From the NCBI GenBank assembly GCA_902623185.1, contig CACNSW010000004.1, forward strand, positions 1 through 64,000: a stretch of DNA of 64,000 nt, read 5' to 3'. The DNA comes from an uncultured SAR116 cluster alpha proteobacterium (GTDB lineage Bacteria > Pseudomonadota > Alphaproteobacteria > Puniceispirillales > Puniceispirillaceae). Shown in pieces: positions 40,614-51,579 of the stretch. How positions within the stretch are numbered: the first letter of the stretch is position 1; each line of letters starts with the position of its first letter. The notes under the pieces were generated by a model, which ran no database searches, was not told the DNA's origin, and saw nothing but the letters and a program-made list of their open reading frames with translations. Both the position numbers and the translations under genes were made by a program.

Positions 40614-41254
40614 TGCCCGACCTTAGTTTTGAAAAGCAACATTTGGCGATGGGTGCTGGCCCCGTTATTGGTATTGATGAAGCCGGCCGTGGACCTTGGG
40701 CGGGTCCGGTGACAGCTGCCGCTTTCTGGGTCAACCCTGATTATTTTGACCAGCTTCCACCAGAGCTTAATGATTCAAAAAAGCTCAGTCCAACAAAGCG
40801 AGCCACTATATATGGTACATTGACAAGCGGAGAGCACGTTTTTTCTGTGGCATCGATAGCTGTTTCCAAGATTGATCAGATTGGCATTCTTGGTGCGACT
40901 TTGCTTGCGATGCAGCAGGCTGCCGCACGATTGCAGGAAACCCTGATCAGTCGTCAGCATGGCCTCATCGGACTTTGCCTTGTTGATGGCAATCTTGAGC
41001 CGGCGCTCAAAATGCCAATTAAGACTGTGATTAGAGGGGATGCTCTGTCTTGTTCAATAGCTGCTGCGTCAATCATCGCTAAGCAGACCCGGGATGAGCT
41101 AATGCGTGATCTCGCCCTCGATTATCCTGTCTATGGTTGGGATACAAATATGGGGTATGGAACCAAAAGTCACTCAGAGGCTCTACTTGTGCATGGTGTA
41201 ACACAACATCACCGCCGCAGCTTCGCACCAATTAGACGGTTGCTGCAAACTTAA
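40613..41254 (+). CDS. rnhB: Ribonuclease HII
   Basis: VIGIDEAGRGPWAGPVTAAAFWV ... NDSKKLSPTKRATIY. Confidence 0.96.
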   Translation: MPDLSFEKQHLAMGAGPVIGIDEAGRGPWAGPVTAAAFWVNPDYFDQLPPELNDSKKLSPTKRATIYGTLTSGEHVFSVASIAVSKIDQIGILGATLLAMQQAAARLQETLISRQHGLIGLCLVDGNLEPALKMPIKTVIRGDALSCSIAAASIIAKQTRDELMRDLALDYPVYGWDTNMGYGTKSHSEALLVHGVTQHHRRSFAPIRRLLQT

Positions 41255-41562
41255 CCAAGCTTGCTCTTTTAGGAGTGAAAACGCCATATTTGACGACACA
41301 CCCTTAAAAAAGATGGTGATGGGCTATCACGAGTGTTTGAAACGATGCTTAGTTTGGCGTTAACCTACTAGATGAGTGCTGTTGGCCATACAAACATACA
41401 ATATGTTGTGAACACTTTAATGTTAACTCTTAACATGTTGACTTTACGTCATAATATGATTCTTTTATGAGTAACCCAAAACAACAAATCGTCGCTTGCT
41501 ATAAGAAGATTGGAGTTGAATCGTAGAAAAAATCAATCTTCTGGCGAGAGATGGGAGCGTAG

Positions 41563-42645
<1,083 letters not shown>

Positions 42646-42747
42646 GAGCCTAATATTAAGCCGGTAAGGGATATCGTAAAAATTTGAGGTAGCGACCGTC
42701 GAATTTAGATAGATGCCTTCAAAACAACGCCCTTTGTTTACTAACAT

Positions 42748-44091
42748 ATGTCAAAAATTTGTTATTTTCTTTCAATTACGAATTTTTCTATTTGGATCAT
42801 GATGGTATTTTCTCCCCAAATGACTGAACAGGTTGTTCAGATTCGTCAACGCGCTGGAAGGCGGCAGTTGGTGAATATTACCAGGATGTTGGTATCGCTT
42901 TCGTGTCTGATTGCTGCTGAAATTGCAGTGTCAATGGTTCTGGAGGGTCGGCATTTATTCAACGCGCCTGTTTCGATCAGAAATTCGGCAATGCTTATCA
43001 CAGGTATATATCTGATTGAATTTCTTTTTGCTTTACGTATTTCCCGGTGGACGCGTTTTCGTGTTGGGGAACAGCTGTTGTCAATTTGGCTTGCTCTTGG
43101 CCTTGTTGGCATATTTGGTTTGTTATTGTTCCGTCTCCCCTATTCCGTTACCTTCCTTGGGTTAATATATCCCACTGCAACTATTATTCTCCTGTTGTTT
43201 GGAAAGGGCCTTTCGCAGCGTTCAAGCATGCGCATTGGTGTTCCAGCCCAACTGTTTCCGCAGCTTGATAAAGGGACTGGTACTTTTGTTTCCATGGCGA
43301 GTGCATCCTTACCAGTAGACGCTATAGATGCGGTAGTTGTTTCAGATGAACAGTTAAAAGATTCTAGTTGGACGCCTTTCCTATCATGGTGTGCGTTGAA
43401 CGCGGTGCCTGTGATAATGTTGCGTGACTATATAGAAGCTCAAACGGGGCGTGTAGATCTTTTGGACTTCACGTTTGATGATCTGTTACGTGTGCGTTCG
43501 TCAGATACATATTTGTTCTCAAAACGGCTTTTTGATGTGGTTGGTAGTCTACTATTTATTATTTTTCTTGGCATTCCGATGCTTTTAGTGGCGCTGCTAA
43601 TTAGGTTTGAGACTACTGGTCCAGCCATATTCATGCAGAAACGGGTCGGTTTGGGGGGAACGCCCTTTACCATGTATAAATTCAGGTCGATGGTTCACAA
43701 CGCTGAAAGTGGTGGTGCTCAGTTTGCAACAGAGGGCGACAAACGTGTGACGCGTATCGGTAGATTTATAAGGAAATATCGTATTGATGAATTACCGCAG
43801 CTTTTTAACGTACTGCGTGGTGATATGAGCCTTATTGGACCGCGCCCTGAGCAAATGATTTTGCTTGATGGGCTTGTCGAAAAAATTCCGTTTTTTCCTT
43901 TTCGCCATTCAGTGAGGCCTGGAATTACAGGATGGGCGCAGGTTTGTCAGGGTTATGCTTATGATATTGATAGTAGCAGCGAGAAAATTACCTACGATCT
44001 CTTCTACATTAAAAACCTATCTCTTCTTCTTGATATGACGATTATTCTTCGAACGATTAGGATTTTGCTTACAGGTGCTGGTTCGCGCTAG
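42748..44091 (+). CDS. Polyprenyl-phosphate sugar-1-phosphate transferase (exopolysaccharide initiating)
   Basis: N-terminal TMs; KRLFDVVGSLLFIIFLGIPMLLVALLIRFETTGPAIFMQKRVG ... YKFRSM ... RIDELPQLFNVLRGDMSLIGPRPE. Confidence 0.94.
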   Translation: MSKICYFLSITNFSIWIMMVFSPQMTEQVVQIRQRAGRRQLVNITRMLVSLSCLIAAEIAVSMVLEGRHLFNAPVSIRNSAMLITGIYLIEFLFALRISRWTRFRVGEQLLSIWLALGLVGIFGLLLFRLPYSVTFLGLIYPTATIILLLFGKGLSQRSSMRIGVPAQLFPQLDKGTGTFVSMASASLPVDAIDAVVVSDEQLKDSSWTPFLSWCALNAVPVIMLRDYIEAQTGRVDLLDFTFDDLLRVRSSDTYLFSKRLFDVVGSLLFIIFLGIPMLLVALLIRFETTGPAIFMQKRVGLGGTPFTMYKFRSMVHNAESGGAQFATEGDKRVTRIGRFIRKYRIDELPQLFNVLRGDMSLIGPRPEQMILLDGLVEKIPFFPFRHSVRPGITGWAQVCQGYAYDIDSSSEKITYDLFYIKNLSLLLDMTIILRTIRILLTGAGSR

Positions 44092-44582
44092 TGTTTGTTT
44101 AATCCCGGGTTCAAAAAAGGGACAATGTCGTCGGTTACGCGCCCAAAGGTTAGGAAGAAAAATCATGTTGACGGCGTCTTTTGAAATATCGCCAGTGCCT
44201 GATTTCTAGTTACCTTTCTGCAACCATAATGCTCCGTGTAGTTGGAATTTGTCACAAAGAGCGATTCATCGGTTATGGAGTTTTCAGATAAATTTATATA
44301 TGAAGTGCGCTCTACATACTCAAACAAATAGGATTTTTTCAAAACCTAGCTAGTCAATTTTCTGGCCCGATAGAGAATGATGGCGCACTATTGAGATTAG
44401 GATAATGGCCGAGTCAAGCATTACAGAGACCGATGCGAGTGTTGATTCCTGATTTTATCGTCAGAGCGAGAACGTATTCGTCAGACATTGTTGTATGGTT
44501 GATAGAATGGCATTATGGACTTGGGCCATGCTGGCAAAATTTGATGCTTTGATTTGGGAATTTAGCTTTTTTTGGAATAACT

Positions 44583-46745
44583 TTACATAGCATCAAGGGC
44601 TTTCTTCTCCAGCCGCCTGCGATGCAGAACAGGCTCTGTGTATCCTGAAGGTTGCGTGCGGCCCTCAAAAACAAGATCGCATGCAGCCTGAAAGGCAATA
44701 GATGTGTCAAAATCATCTGCCATTGGACGGTAAAGTGGATCGCCCTGGTTCTGTTGGTCGACAACACCTGCCATTTCTTTCATGATTTCCATGGCAAGCT
44801 GCTGTGAACAGACGCCATGATGAATCCAGTTCGCAATATGTTGGGAAGAAATTCTCAGGGTTGCTCGGTCCTCCATTAGCCCAACATCGTGTATGTCAGG
44901 GACCTTTGAGCAGCCGACGCCCTGATCAATCCATCGTACAACGTAGCCAAGAATGCCCTGAGCGTTATTTCGCAATTCTTGATGAATATCATTATCTGAC
45001 CATGTTGGAGGGGATATGGTAGGAACTGACAGGATCTCTGAACGGCTTACTGGTGTGCGTTTCGCAAGCTCTTGCTGTCGTTCAAGCACATTTACTTTAT
45101 GGTAATGCAGGGCATGAAGCGTGGCTGCGGTTGGTGAAGGTACCCACGCACAATTAGCGCCCGCCAATGGATGATGAATCTTCTCTTCCATCATCTTGGC
45201 CATGCGATCTGGCATCGCCCACATCCCCTTTCCGATTTGCGCCTTGCCACCAAGACCGCAGGCAAGCCCGACATCAACATTTCTGCTCTCATAGGCTCTA
45301 ATCCACGCCGCATTTTTCATATCTCCTTTGCGGATCATAGCCCCGGCTTCCATCGAAGTGTGGATCTCGTCGCCTGTTCGGTCAAGGAATCCAGTATTGA
45401 TGAACACAACACGCTCACTTGCAACACGGATACATTCCTTTAGATTAATAGTGGTACGGCGCTCCTCATCCATAATCCCTATTTTGATGGTATTTTTATG
45501 AAGACCCAGAACCTCTTCGACGGCAGCGAAGATTTCTGTGGCGAAGCGCACCTCATCTGGGCCGTGCATTTTAGGCTTTACGATGTAGATAGAGCCATTC
45601 GCGGAATTTGCTTTTCGTTGCAGATCAGGAAGTGCACCGGCAACGGTCATGAAGGCGTCCATTATGCCTTCAGGCACTTCGCTACCATCGGCAAGACGAA
45701 TGGCGGGATTAGTCATTAGATGCCCGACATTGCGTACCATCATCAAAGCGCGACCGTGGAGTACTGCTCTGCGACCATCCGAACTTGTGTAGGTGATATT
45801 GTCGACCAGTTTTCGGGTGATAGTTTTGCCAGCCTTTTCGAAAGTGTCCTCAAGTGTTCCTCGCATTAATTGGTTCCAATTATTATAGGCGAGGATTTTA
45901 TCCGCTGCATCGACAGCTGCAATTGAGTCCTCGCAATCCATGATGCTTGAAATAGCTGCTTCGGCGCGAACATCACTAATACCCGCAAGATCATTTTTGC
46001 CAATAGTGCTTGACCGGTCTATCATTATTTGGAAATGCAGTTGATTGTTGTTGAGGATGATTGATTGTGGAGTGGTAGCGTCGCCAGTATAACCCGTGAG
46101 CCTGCTGGGATCAGCAAGCGTTGTCGTATTCTCACCGCATTCGACCATTAGCGTCCCATTTGCGATTCTAAAATTAGTCACGTCGGTCCATGATGCGGTT
46201 GCCAGCGGTGTGGCTTCATCCAGTGTTTTGCGAACATAGGCAATTACTTTTTGGCCACGCGCTGCATCATAGATAGTTGTTTGAACTTTACTTTCTTGGG
46301 GGACTACGTCAGTCCCATAAAGCGCGTCGTACAGGCTTCCATAGCGCGCATTTGCAGCATTCAGTGCATAGCGTGCGTTGGTGATAGGAACGACTAGCTG
46401 TGGTCCAGCCACACGCGCAATTTCGGCGTCCACATTGTCTGTTGTGACCTTAAAATCAGGACCCTCATCAAGCAGATAGCCTATATCCTTCAAAAATCCT
46501 TCATAGGCAGCCTGATCGATACCGTTTTGTGCATTGTTTATCAGCCAGCTATCAATCTGGCTCTGCATTTTCTGTCTGATGGCAAGCAATTGCCGGTTGC
46601 GCGGCGCCAACACATGAACAGATTTGTCAAAACCTTCCCAAAAGCTAACAGCGGATATTGAAACACCCCGTAAAAGCTCATTATTGACAAAATTATATAG
46701 ATCGGTATCGACAGTCAGATTTCCAAAGTTTGTGAAATTGGGCAT
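44583..46745 (-). CDS. glcB: Malate synthase G
   Basis: 720 aa; [60 protein letters not shown]. Confidence 0.97.
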   Translation of the reverse strand: MPNFTNFGNLTVDTDLYNFVNNELLRGVSISAVSFWEGFDKSVHVLAPRNRQLLAIRQKMQSQIDSWLINNAQNGIDQAAYEGFLKDIGYLLDEGPDFKVTTDNVDAEIARVAGPQLVVPITNARYALNAANARYGSLYDALYGTDVVPQESKVQTTIYDAARGQKVIAYVRKTLDEATPLATASWTDVTNFRIANGTLMVECGENTTTLADPSRLTGYTGDATTPQSIILNNNQLHFQIMIDRSSTIGKNDLAGISDVRAEAAISSIMDCEDSIAAVDAADKILAYNNWNQLMRGTLEDTFEKAGKTITRKLVDNITYTSSDGRRAVLHGRALMMVRNVGHLMTNPAIRLADGSEVPEGIMDAFMTVAGALPDLQRKANSANGSIYIVKPKMHGPDEVRFATEIFAAVEEVLGLHKNTIKIGIMDEERRTTINLKECIRVASERVVFINTGFLDRTGDEIHTSMEAGAMIRKGDMKNAAWIRAYESRNVDVGLACGLGGKAQIGKGMWAMPDRMAKMMEEKIHHPLAGANCAWVPSPTAATLHALHYHKVNVLERQQELAKRTPVSRSEILSVPTISPPTWSDNDIHQELRNNAQGILGYVVRWIDQGVGCSKVPDIHDVGLMEDRATLRISSQHIANWIHHGVCSQQLAMEIMKEMAGVVDQQNQGDPLYRPMADDFDTSIAFQAACDLVFEGRTQPSGYTEPVLHRRRLEKKALDAM

Positions 46746-46932
46746 TAGTTCACCTCAAAGCGGCAAGTGCGAGTAGGAAGTAAGGAATAAAACGACTAAT
46801 CAAATCAGATATCGCCAAAGAACAAGTGTGATCGGCGCTAACATAGCGAAAAATTCCATTGAGTCCAATATCCACTCGCTGGTCAATCTAATAGCTGAGG
46901 TTTAGAGATTTTTGTGTTTTGCTTTTTAAGCC

Positions 46933-48318
46933 CTACCTTAGTGAACAGCTAAGACCGGATTCAGATAGCGCTGTTTCAATCTGTAAGATCAAGTGGTCTA
47001 AAGCGTCTGGACACGTTGCTTCAGCTCGGGCAATCAATGCGGCTTCAGTGTTTGAAGCACGAACGAGCCACCATCCGCTAGGGCCAGTTACCCGAACCCC
47101 ATCGATTGTGTTGATGTTATTGGACGCATATTTTTGCGCCACCATAGATTGCAATTTTTCCATGACAGTGAATTTTCTGTCATCTGCACAATTGACACGC
47201 AATTCTGGCGTTGCGTGCTGGTCTGGCATGCCATCCATGAAGGCGGTGATGGATTGACCTGTGCGAACCATCTGCGTGAGGATACGAAGCGCTACATAGA
47301 TGGCGTCATCGAATCCGAAATAATCGTCGGAAATGAAGATATGACCTGACATCTCACCAGCCAAAGGTGATCCAGTTTCAGCCATTTTCTTTTTCATATG
47401 GCTGTGTCCCGTTTTCCACATCGCAGCATTTATTCCCGCAGCAGACAGCATATCGAGTGCAAGTTGTGATGATTTGATGTCAAGCAGCATGGTTCTGCCC
47501 GGATGCCGTTTGGCAACATCTTGGGCAAGGTAGACTGTAAGCAGATCGCCTGGCACCTGCCGACCTTTGGCATCGATGACTCCGATTCGATCACCATCTC
47601 CATCAAAACCGATTCCTATATCGGCTTTTCTCGATTTGACTTTGGCGCGAAGAATTTCGAGTGTATAAGAATCTACAGGATTGGGATGGTGGTTGGGAAA
47701 GGTTCCGTCAACTTCTGAAAAAAGCACTTCATGTTGCCCCGTTAGCCGACTTACCACCGCGTCAGTAACTGGGCCACTTGCACCATTGCCACAATCCCAG
47801 ACAACCGACAGTCCACCAGCATCAGCTGATTGTAAAATTCTATTTACATAATCGTCAAAAATCGAGAGGGTTTCTCGTTTGCCACCTTTTTGAGATAGAA
47901 CACCTGCGGCGCAAAGCGCGCCAAGGTTTGTAATTTCGTCACCAAAAAATGATTTGCCGTTCATTACCATTTTGAAACCGTTATGCATTGGTGGATTGTG
48001 GCTACCAGTAACCTGAATAGCCCCACTGGCGCCGAGGTGCGCAGCGGCAAAATACAGCATCGGCGTTGGTCCACATCCAATATCTAACACCTCTGCGCCA
48101 CCATCGACTAAACCTTCTATTAGCGCCGCTGCAAGCTTTGGAGATGAGAGGCGGCCATCGCGACCAACAATGACTTTGTTGCCAAGAGATTTATTTGCAA
48201 GGCAGGCGGCAAATGCGCGGCCGATTGCTATCGCGTCTTCAAAGTTGAGGGTTTCACCCCAAATACCACGGATGTCATAAGCTCGCAAAATGCTGGGGTG
48301 AAGTAAGACCTCATTCAT
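46933..48318 (-). CDS. Phosphomannomutase/phosphoglucomutase
   Basis: RAYDIRGIWGETL ... VTGSHNPPMHNGFK ... GIGFDGDGDRIGVID; start 48318 inferred. Confidence 0.95.
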   Translation of the reverse strand: MNEVLLHPSILRAYDIRGIWGETLNFEDAIAIGRAFAACLANKSLGNKVIVGRDGRLSSPKLAAALIEGLVDGGAEVLDIGCGPTPMLYFAAAHLGASGAIQVTGSHNPPMHNGFKMVMNGKSFFGDEITNLGALCAAGVLSQKGGKRETLSIFDDYVNRILQSADAGGLSVVWDCGNGASGPVTDAVVSRLTGQHEVLFSEVDGTFPNHHPNPVDSYTLEILRAKVKSRKADIGIGFDGDGDRIGVIDAKGRQVPGDLLTVYLAQDVAKRHPGRTMLLDIKSSQLALDMLSAAGINAAMWKTGHSHMKKKMAETGSPLAGEMSGHIFISDDYFGFDDAIYVALRILTQMVRTGQSITAFMDGMPDQHATPELRVNCADDRKFTVMEKLQSMVAQKYASNNINTIDGVRVTGPSGWWLVRASNTEAALIARAEATCPDALDHLILQIETALSESGLSCSLR

Positions 48319-49169
48319 GAGTACCTGTCCTTTATCCATTTCTTTAGATTAGGTGCAAGCATTTCATTCGCCATGGCGAAAGCTACATTTGCCTGCAGAA
48401 ATCCCATTTTTGAGCCGCAGTCAAAACGTTCGCCAGAAAAGCGCAGACCAAAAAAGGCTGATTTTCCGATTTGTTGAGCTAGTGCATCCGTTAGTTGGAT
48501 CTCACCACCAGCACCTCGCTCACTCTTAGAAAGGGTCTGAAAGACTGCTGGCTCAATTATATAGCGGCCAACGATAGCGATATTTGATGGAGCGTCTTCT
48601 GGTTTTGGTTTCTCAATCAAGCCCATGACCTCAACAAGTTTGCCATCATCTGTTCCTGGTGTAATAATACCGTAGGCATGAGTTTGATCCATTGACACAT
48701 TCATCACCGCAACCATATTTCCACCGTGATAATGTTTTGCCATTTCTGCGATGCAGCTTTTACCGAGAATTAGATCATCTGCCAGCAGCACGGCTACAGG
48801 TTCATTATGCACCATATTTCTAGCGCACCAAACGGCATGCCCTAAACCAGCTGGGTCCTGTTGTCTAACATAGCTCACTGATCCAGGTTTGTGAATCATG
48901 TCATGCACCACAGTTAGCGCCTCAGTTTTGCCTTTAGCTATTAGGGTCTTTTCCAACTCGTATGAATGATCAAAATGATCCTCAATCGCACTTTTATTGC
49001 GTCCTGTTACAAAAATGAACTCATCGATACCAGCTTCTGCTGCCTCCTCCACTGCATATTGAATTAGCGGTTTATCTACTACAGGCAACATTTCTTTGGG
49101 CAGAGCCTTGGTCGCAGGTAAAAATCTGGTACCCAGACCACCAACTGGAAAAATCGCTTTTTTTATCAT
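48315..49169 (-). CDS. galU: UTP--glucose-1-phosphate uridylyltransferase
   Basis: KKAIFPVGGLGTRFLPATKALPKEMLPVVDKPLIQYAVEEA. Confidence 0.97.
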   Translation of the reverse strand: MIKKAIFPVGGLGTRFLPATKALPKEMLPVVDKPLIQYAVEEAAEAGIDEFIFVTGRNKSAIEDHFDHSYELEKTLIAKGKTEALTVVHDMIHKPGSVSYVRQQDPAGLGHAVWCARNMVHNEPVAVLLADDLILGKSCIAEMAKHYHGGNMVAVMNVSMDQTHAYGIITPGTDDGKLVEVMGLIEKPKPEDAPSNIAIVGRYIIEPAVFQTLSKSERGAGGEIQLTDALAQQIGKSAFFGLRFSGERFDCGSKMGFLQANVAFAMANEMLAPNLKKWIKDRYS

Positions 49170-49274
49170 CGAATCACTTTCATCGGTGAGTATGAGTTTC
49201 GGCTATTGATAAACATGAATTACCCCTCCATAAAGGGACGGTCAAGTTTCACCAACAGACAGAAGGCAGATTGA

Positions 49275-49856
49275 ATGTCAGTAAAGGCAATTTCTGATAC
49301 CCTGGCGCAATCCGCGGCTGTCAAGCTGGCGACGGCCAAACAATGCAGCGCCGTCGCTTTTGAGGCTAGCAAATTGATCGCAGCCGCGCTAAAGAGTGGG
49401 GGTAAATTGATGATATGTGGAAATGGTGGCTCTGCCGGTGATGCGCAACACCTAGCAGCGGAATTTGTTGCTACACTTGATCATCAGCAGCCTCGCACGG
49501 GCTTAGCTGCTATCGCACTTACCACTGACACTTCCTTCATTACAGCATATTCGAATGATTTTGGCTTTGACGGTATTTTTGCGCGTCAGGTGGAAACGCT
49601 TGGCAGGAGGGGTGATATTCTGATTGGTATCTCAACAAGCGGTAACTCAAAAAACGTTGTTGCCGCGATGGACACCGCGCGCACCAAAAGGATCACGACC
49701 ATTGCCTTTAGTGGTGAGACAGGTGGTGAAATTTGCGAACAGGCTGATGTTTCCATCTGTGTTCCCAGCAAAACAACTATGCACATTCAGGAAGCTCATA
49801 TAGCGCTTGGACATATTATTACACTTACTGTTGAACAACTTCTCGGTCATCGGTGA
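49275..49856 (+). CDS. gmhA: Sedoheptulose-7-phosphate isomerase / SIS-domain protein
   Basis: LMICGNGGSAGDAQHLAAEFVATLDHQQPRTGLAAIALTTDTS; GISTSGNSKNVVAAM. Confidence 0.92.
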   Translation: MSVKAISDTLAQSAAVKLATAKQCSAVAFEASKLIAAALKSGGKLMICGNGGSAGDAQHLAAEFVATLDHQQPRTGLAAIALTTDTSFITAYSNDFGFDGIFARQVETLGRRGDILIGISTSGNSKNVVAAMDTARTKRITTIAFSGETGGEICEQADVSICVPSKTTMHIQEAHIALGHIITLTVEQLLGHR

Positions 49857-49918
49857 TCTTATGAGGAACTACTCAGATATGGCTGAAAATTCGACCCCAT
49901 TGACATAGGGACTTCAAG

Positions 49919-51226
49919 GTGAAAATCGCAATCATCGGCACAGGTTATGTCGGACTAGTCTCAGGTGCGTGTTTTTCGGAATTTGGATTCGAAGTAACAT
50001 GTATCGACAATGATGCAAAAAAAATTGAACAAATCACTAATGGCATTATGCCAATTTATGAGCCAGGACTAGCAGAGTTAGTCTCGCGTAATGTTGATGC
50101 CGGCAGGCTGCATTTCTCTACTGATATTTGCCCAGCTGTGAGTATAGCCGATGCAGTTTTTATTGCTGTAGGAACCCCAATGCGTCGTGGTGATGGACAC
50201 GCTGATCTTACTTATGTCTACGCTGCTGCTGAAAAGGTCGCCACTCACCTCACAGGCTATACTGTGGTGGTTACCAAATCGACGGTTCCAGTTGGCACTT
50301 GTAGGGAAGTAAGCGCAATCATTCGCCGGATCAACTGCGACGCTGATTTTGACATTGCCTCAAACCCCGAATTTCTGCGGGAAGGCGCGGCGATCGCTGA
50401 TTTCATGCGGCCTGATCGGGTGGTCGTTGGCGCAGAAACCAATCGGGCAAGAGACTTGCTACGGACATTGTATAGGCCACTATTTTTGATTGAGACACCG
50501 ATTATTTTTACCGGCCTCGAAACCTCGGAACTAATCAAATATGCTGGCAATGCGTTCCTGGCCGTAAAGATTTCTTACATCAACCAGATGGCGGATCTAT
50601 GCGAGGCGGTTGGTGCGGATGTGCATGATGTTGCTAGGGGCATTGGCCTCGACAAACGCATTGGCAGTAAATTCCTACATCCTGGTCCTGGTTATGGTGG
50701 ATCATGCTTTCCTAAGGATACGCTGGCTCTTGTACGCACTGCACAAGAACACGACATCAACTTGGGCATTGTCAACGAGGTCGTTCATTATAACGACTTC
50801 CGAAAAAAATCAATGGCGCAGAGGGTTATTGACGCATTTGAAGATACAGTTCGAGATAAATCTATCGCGATTTTGGGCCTTGCGTTTAAGCCGGAGACTG
50901 ACGACATGCGAGATAGTCCATCACTTGACATTATTTCGCGCTTGTTAGCTGAGGGTGTTCATATCAAAGCATATGATCCCAAGGCTATGGATGAGGCAAA
51001 AAATTTATTATCAAATTCTGTCCAATTTTCTCAAAGTGCTGAGGAATGTATTGCTGGAACTGACGCAGTTGTATTAGTTACTGAATGGAATGAATTCCGC
51101 GCATTAGCGCCTGCGCATTATCTTTCTGCTATGAGAGGAAACATCATGATTGATTTGCGGAATATATACTCACCTGAAGTAATGTTGGCCGCAGGTTTAA
51201 GGTATGTCTCTATTGGCAGAGCATAA
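49919..51226 (+). CDS. ugd: UDP-glucose 6-dehydrogenase
   Basis: IAIIGTGYVGLVSGACFSEFGFEVTCID ... PGPGYGGSCFPKDTLAL. Confidence 0.97.
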   Translation: MKIAIIGTGYVGLVSGACFSEFGFEVTCIDNDAKKIEQITNGIMPIYEPGLAELVSRNVDAGRLHFSTDICPAVSIADAVFIAVGTPMRRGDGHADLTYVYAAAEKVATHLTGYTVVVTKSTVPVGTCREVSAIIRRINCDADFDIASNPEFLREGAAIADFMRPDRVVVGAETNRARDLLRTLYRPLFLIETPIIFTGLETSELIKYAGNAFLAVKISYINQMADLCEAVGADVHDVARGIGLDKRIGSKFLHPGPGYGGSCFPKDTLALVRTAQEHDINLGIVNEVVHYNDFRKKSMAQRVIDAFEDTVRDKSIAILGLAFKPETDDMRDSPSLDIISRLLAEGVHIKAYDPKAMDEAKNLLSNSVQFSQSAEECIAGTDAVVLVTEWNEFRALAPAHYLSAMRGNIMIDLRNIYSPEVMLAAGLRYVSIGRA

Positions 51227-51259
51227 CACACGTATTATAACTCCCAAAAATTTCGAGTT

Positions 51260-51523
51260 CTAAGGGCATTTAAAAACTCTCCATCGCAAACGAAAGTCTC
51301 GCGTATCTCTGCAGCCAGTTTCCTCATCAAAATAACCCTCTAATTTTGATATGCTCTTAAATTTTGAAGTTTCTTGGACGTAGTGATAGTGCCAAAATCC
51401 GTCGACCTTGGCACAATTGCACTGATTTTTTTCAGGGTGTTGGCTTAGGAGGTGTGCGTTTGCGTTTGCGCACACAAAAACGCTATAAAATATTGATAAA
51501 GCCACAACTTTTTTTGTATCCAT
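51260..51523 (-). CDS. Small secreted Cys-containing protein, function unknown
   Basis: 87 aa with Sec-like signal (MDTKKVVALSIFYSVFVCANANA|HLL); four Cys in predicted mature part; 56 bp downstream of a same-strand sulfotransferase gene. Confidence 0.6.
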   Translation of the reverse strand: MDTKKVVALSIFYSVFVCANANAHLLSQHPEKNQCNCAKVDGFWHYHYVQETSKFKSISKLEGYFDEETGCRDTRDFRLRWRVFKCP

Positions 51524-51579
51524 AATTAAGCACGCCGTTGGTCAAATTTTCATAGAAGTCGAAACCACAATAACGGAAA

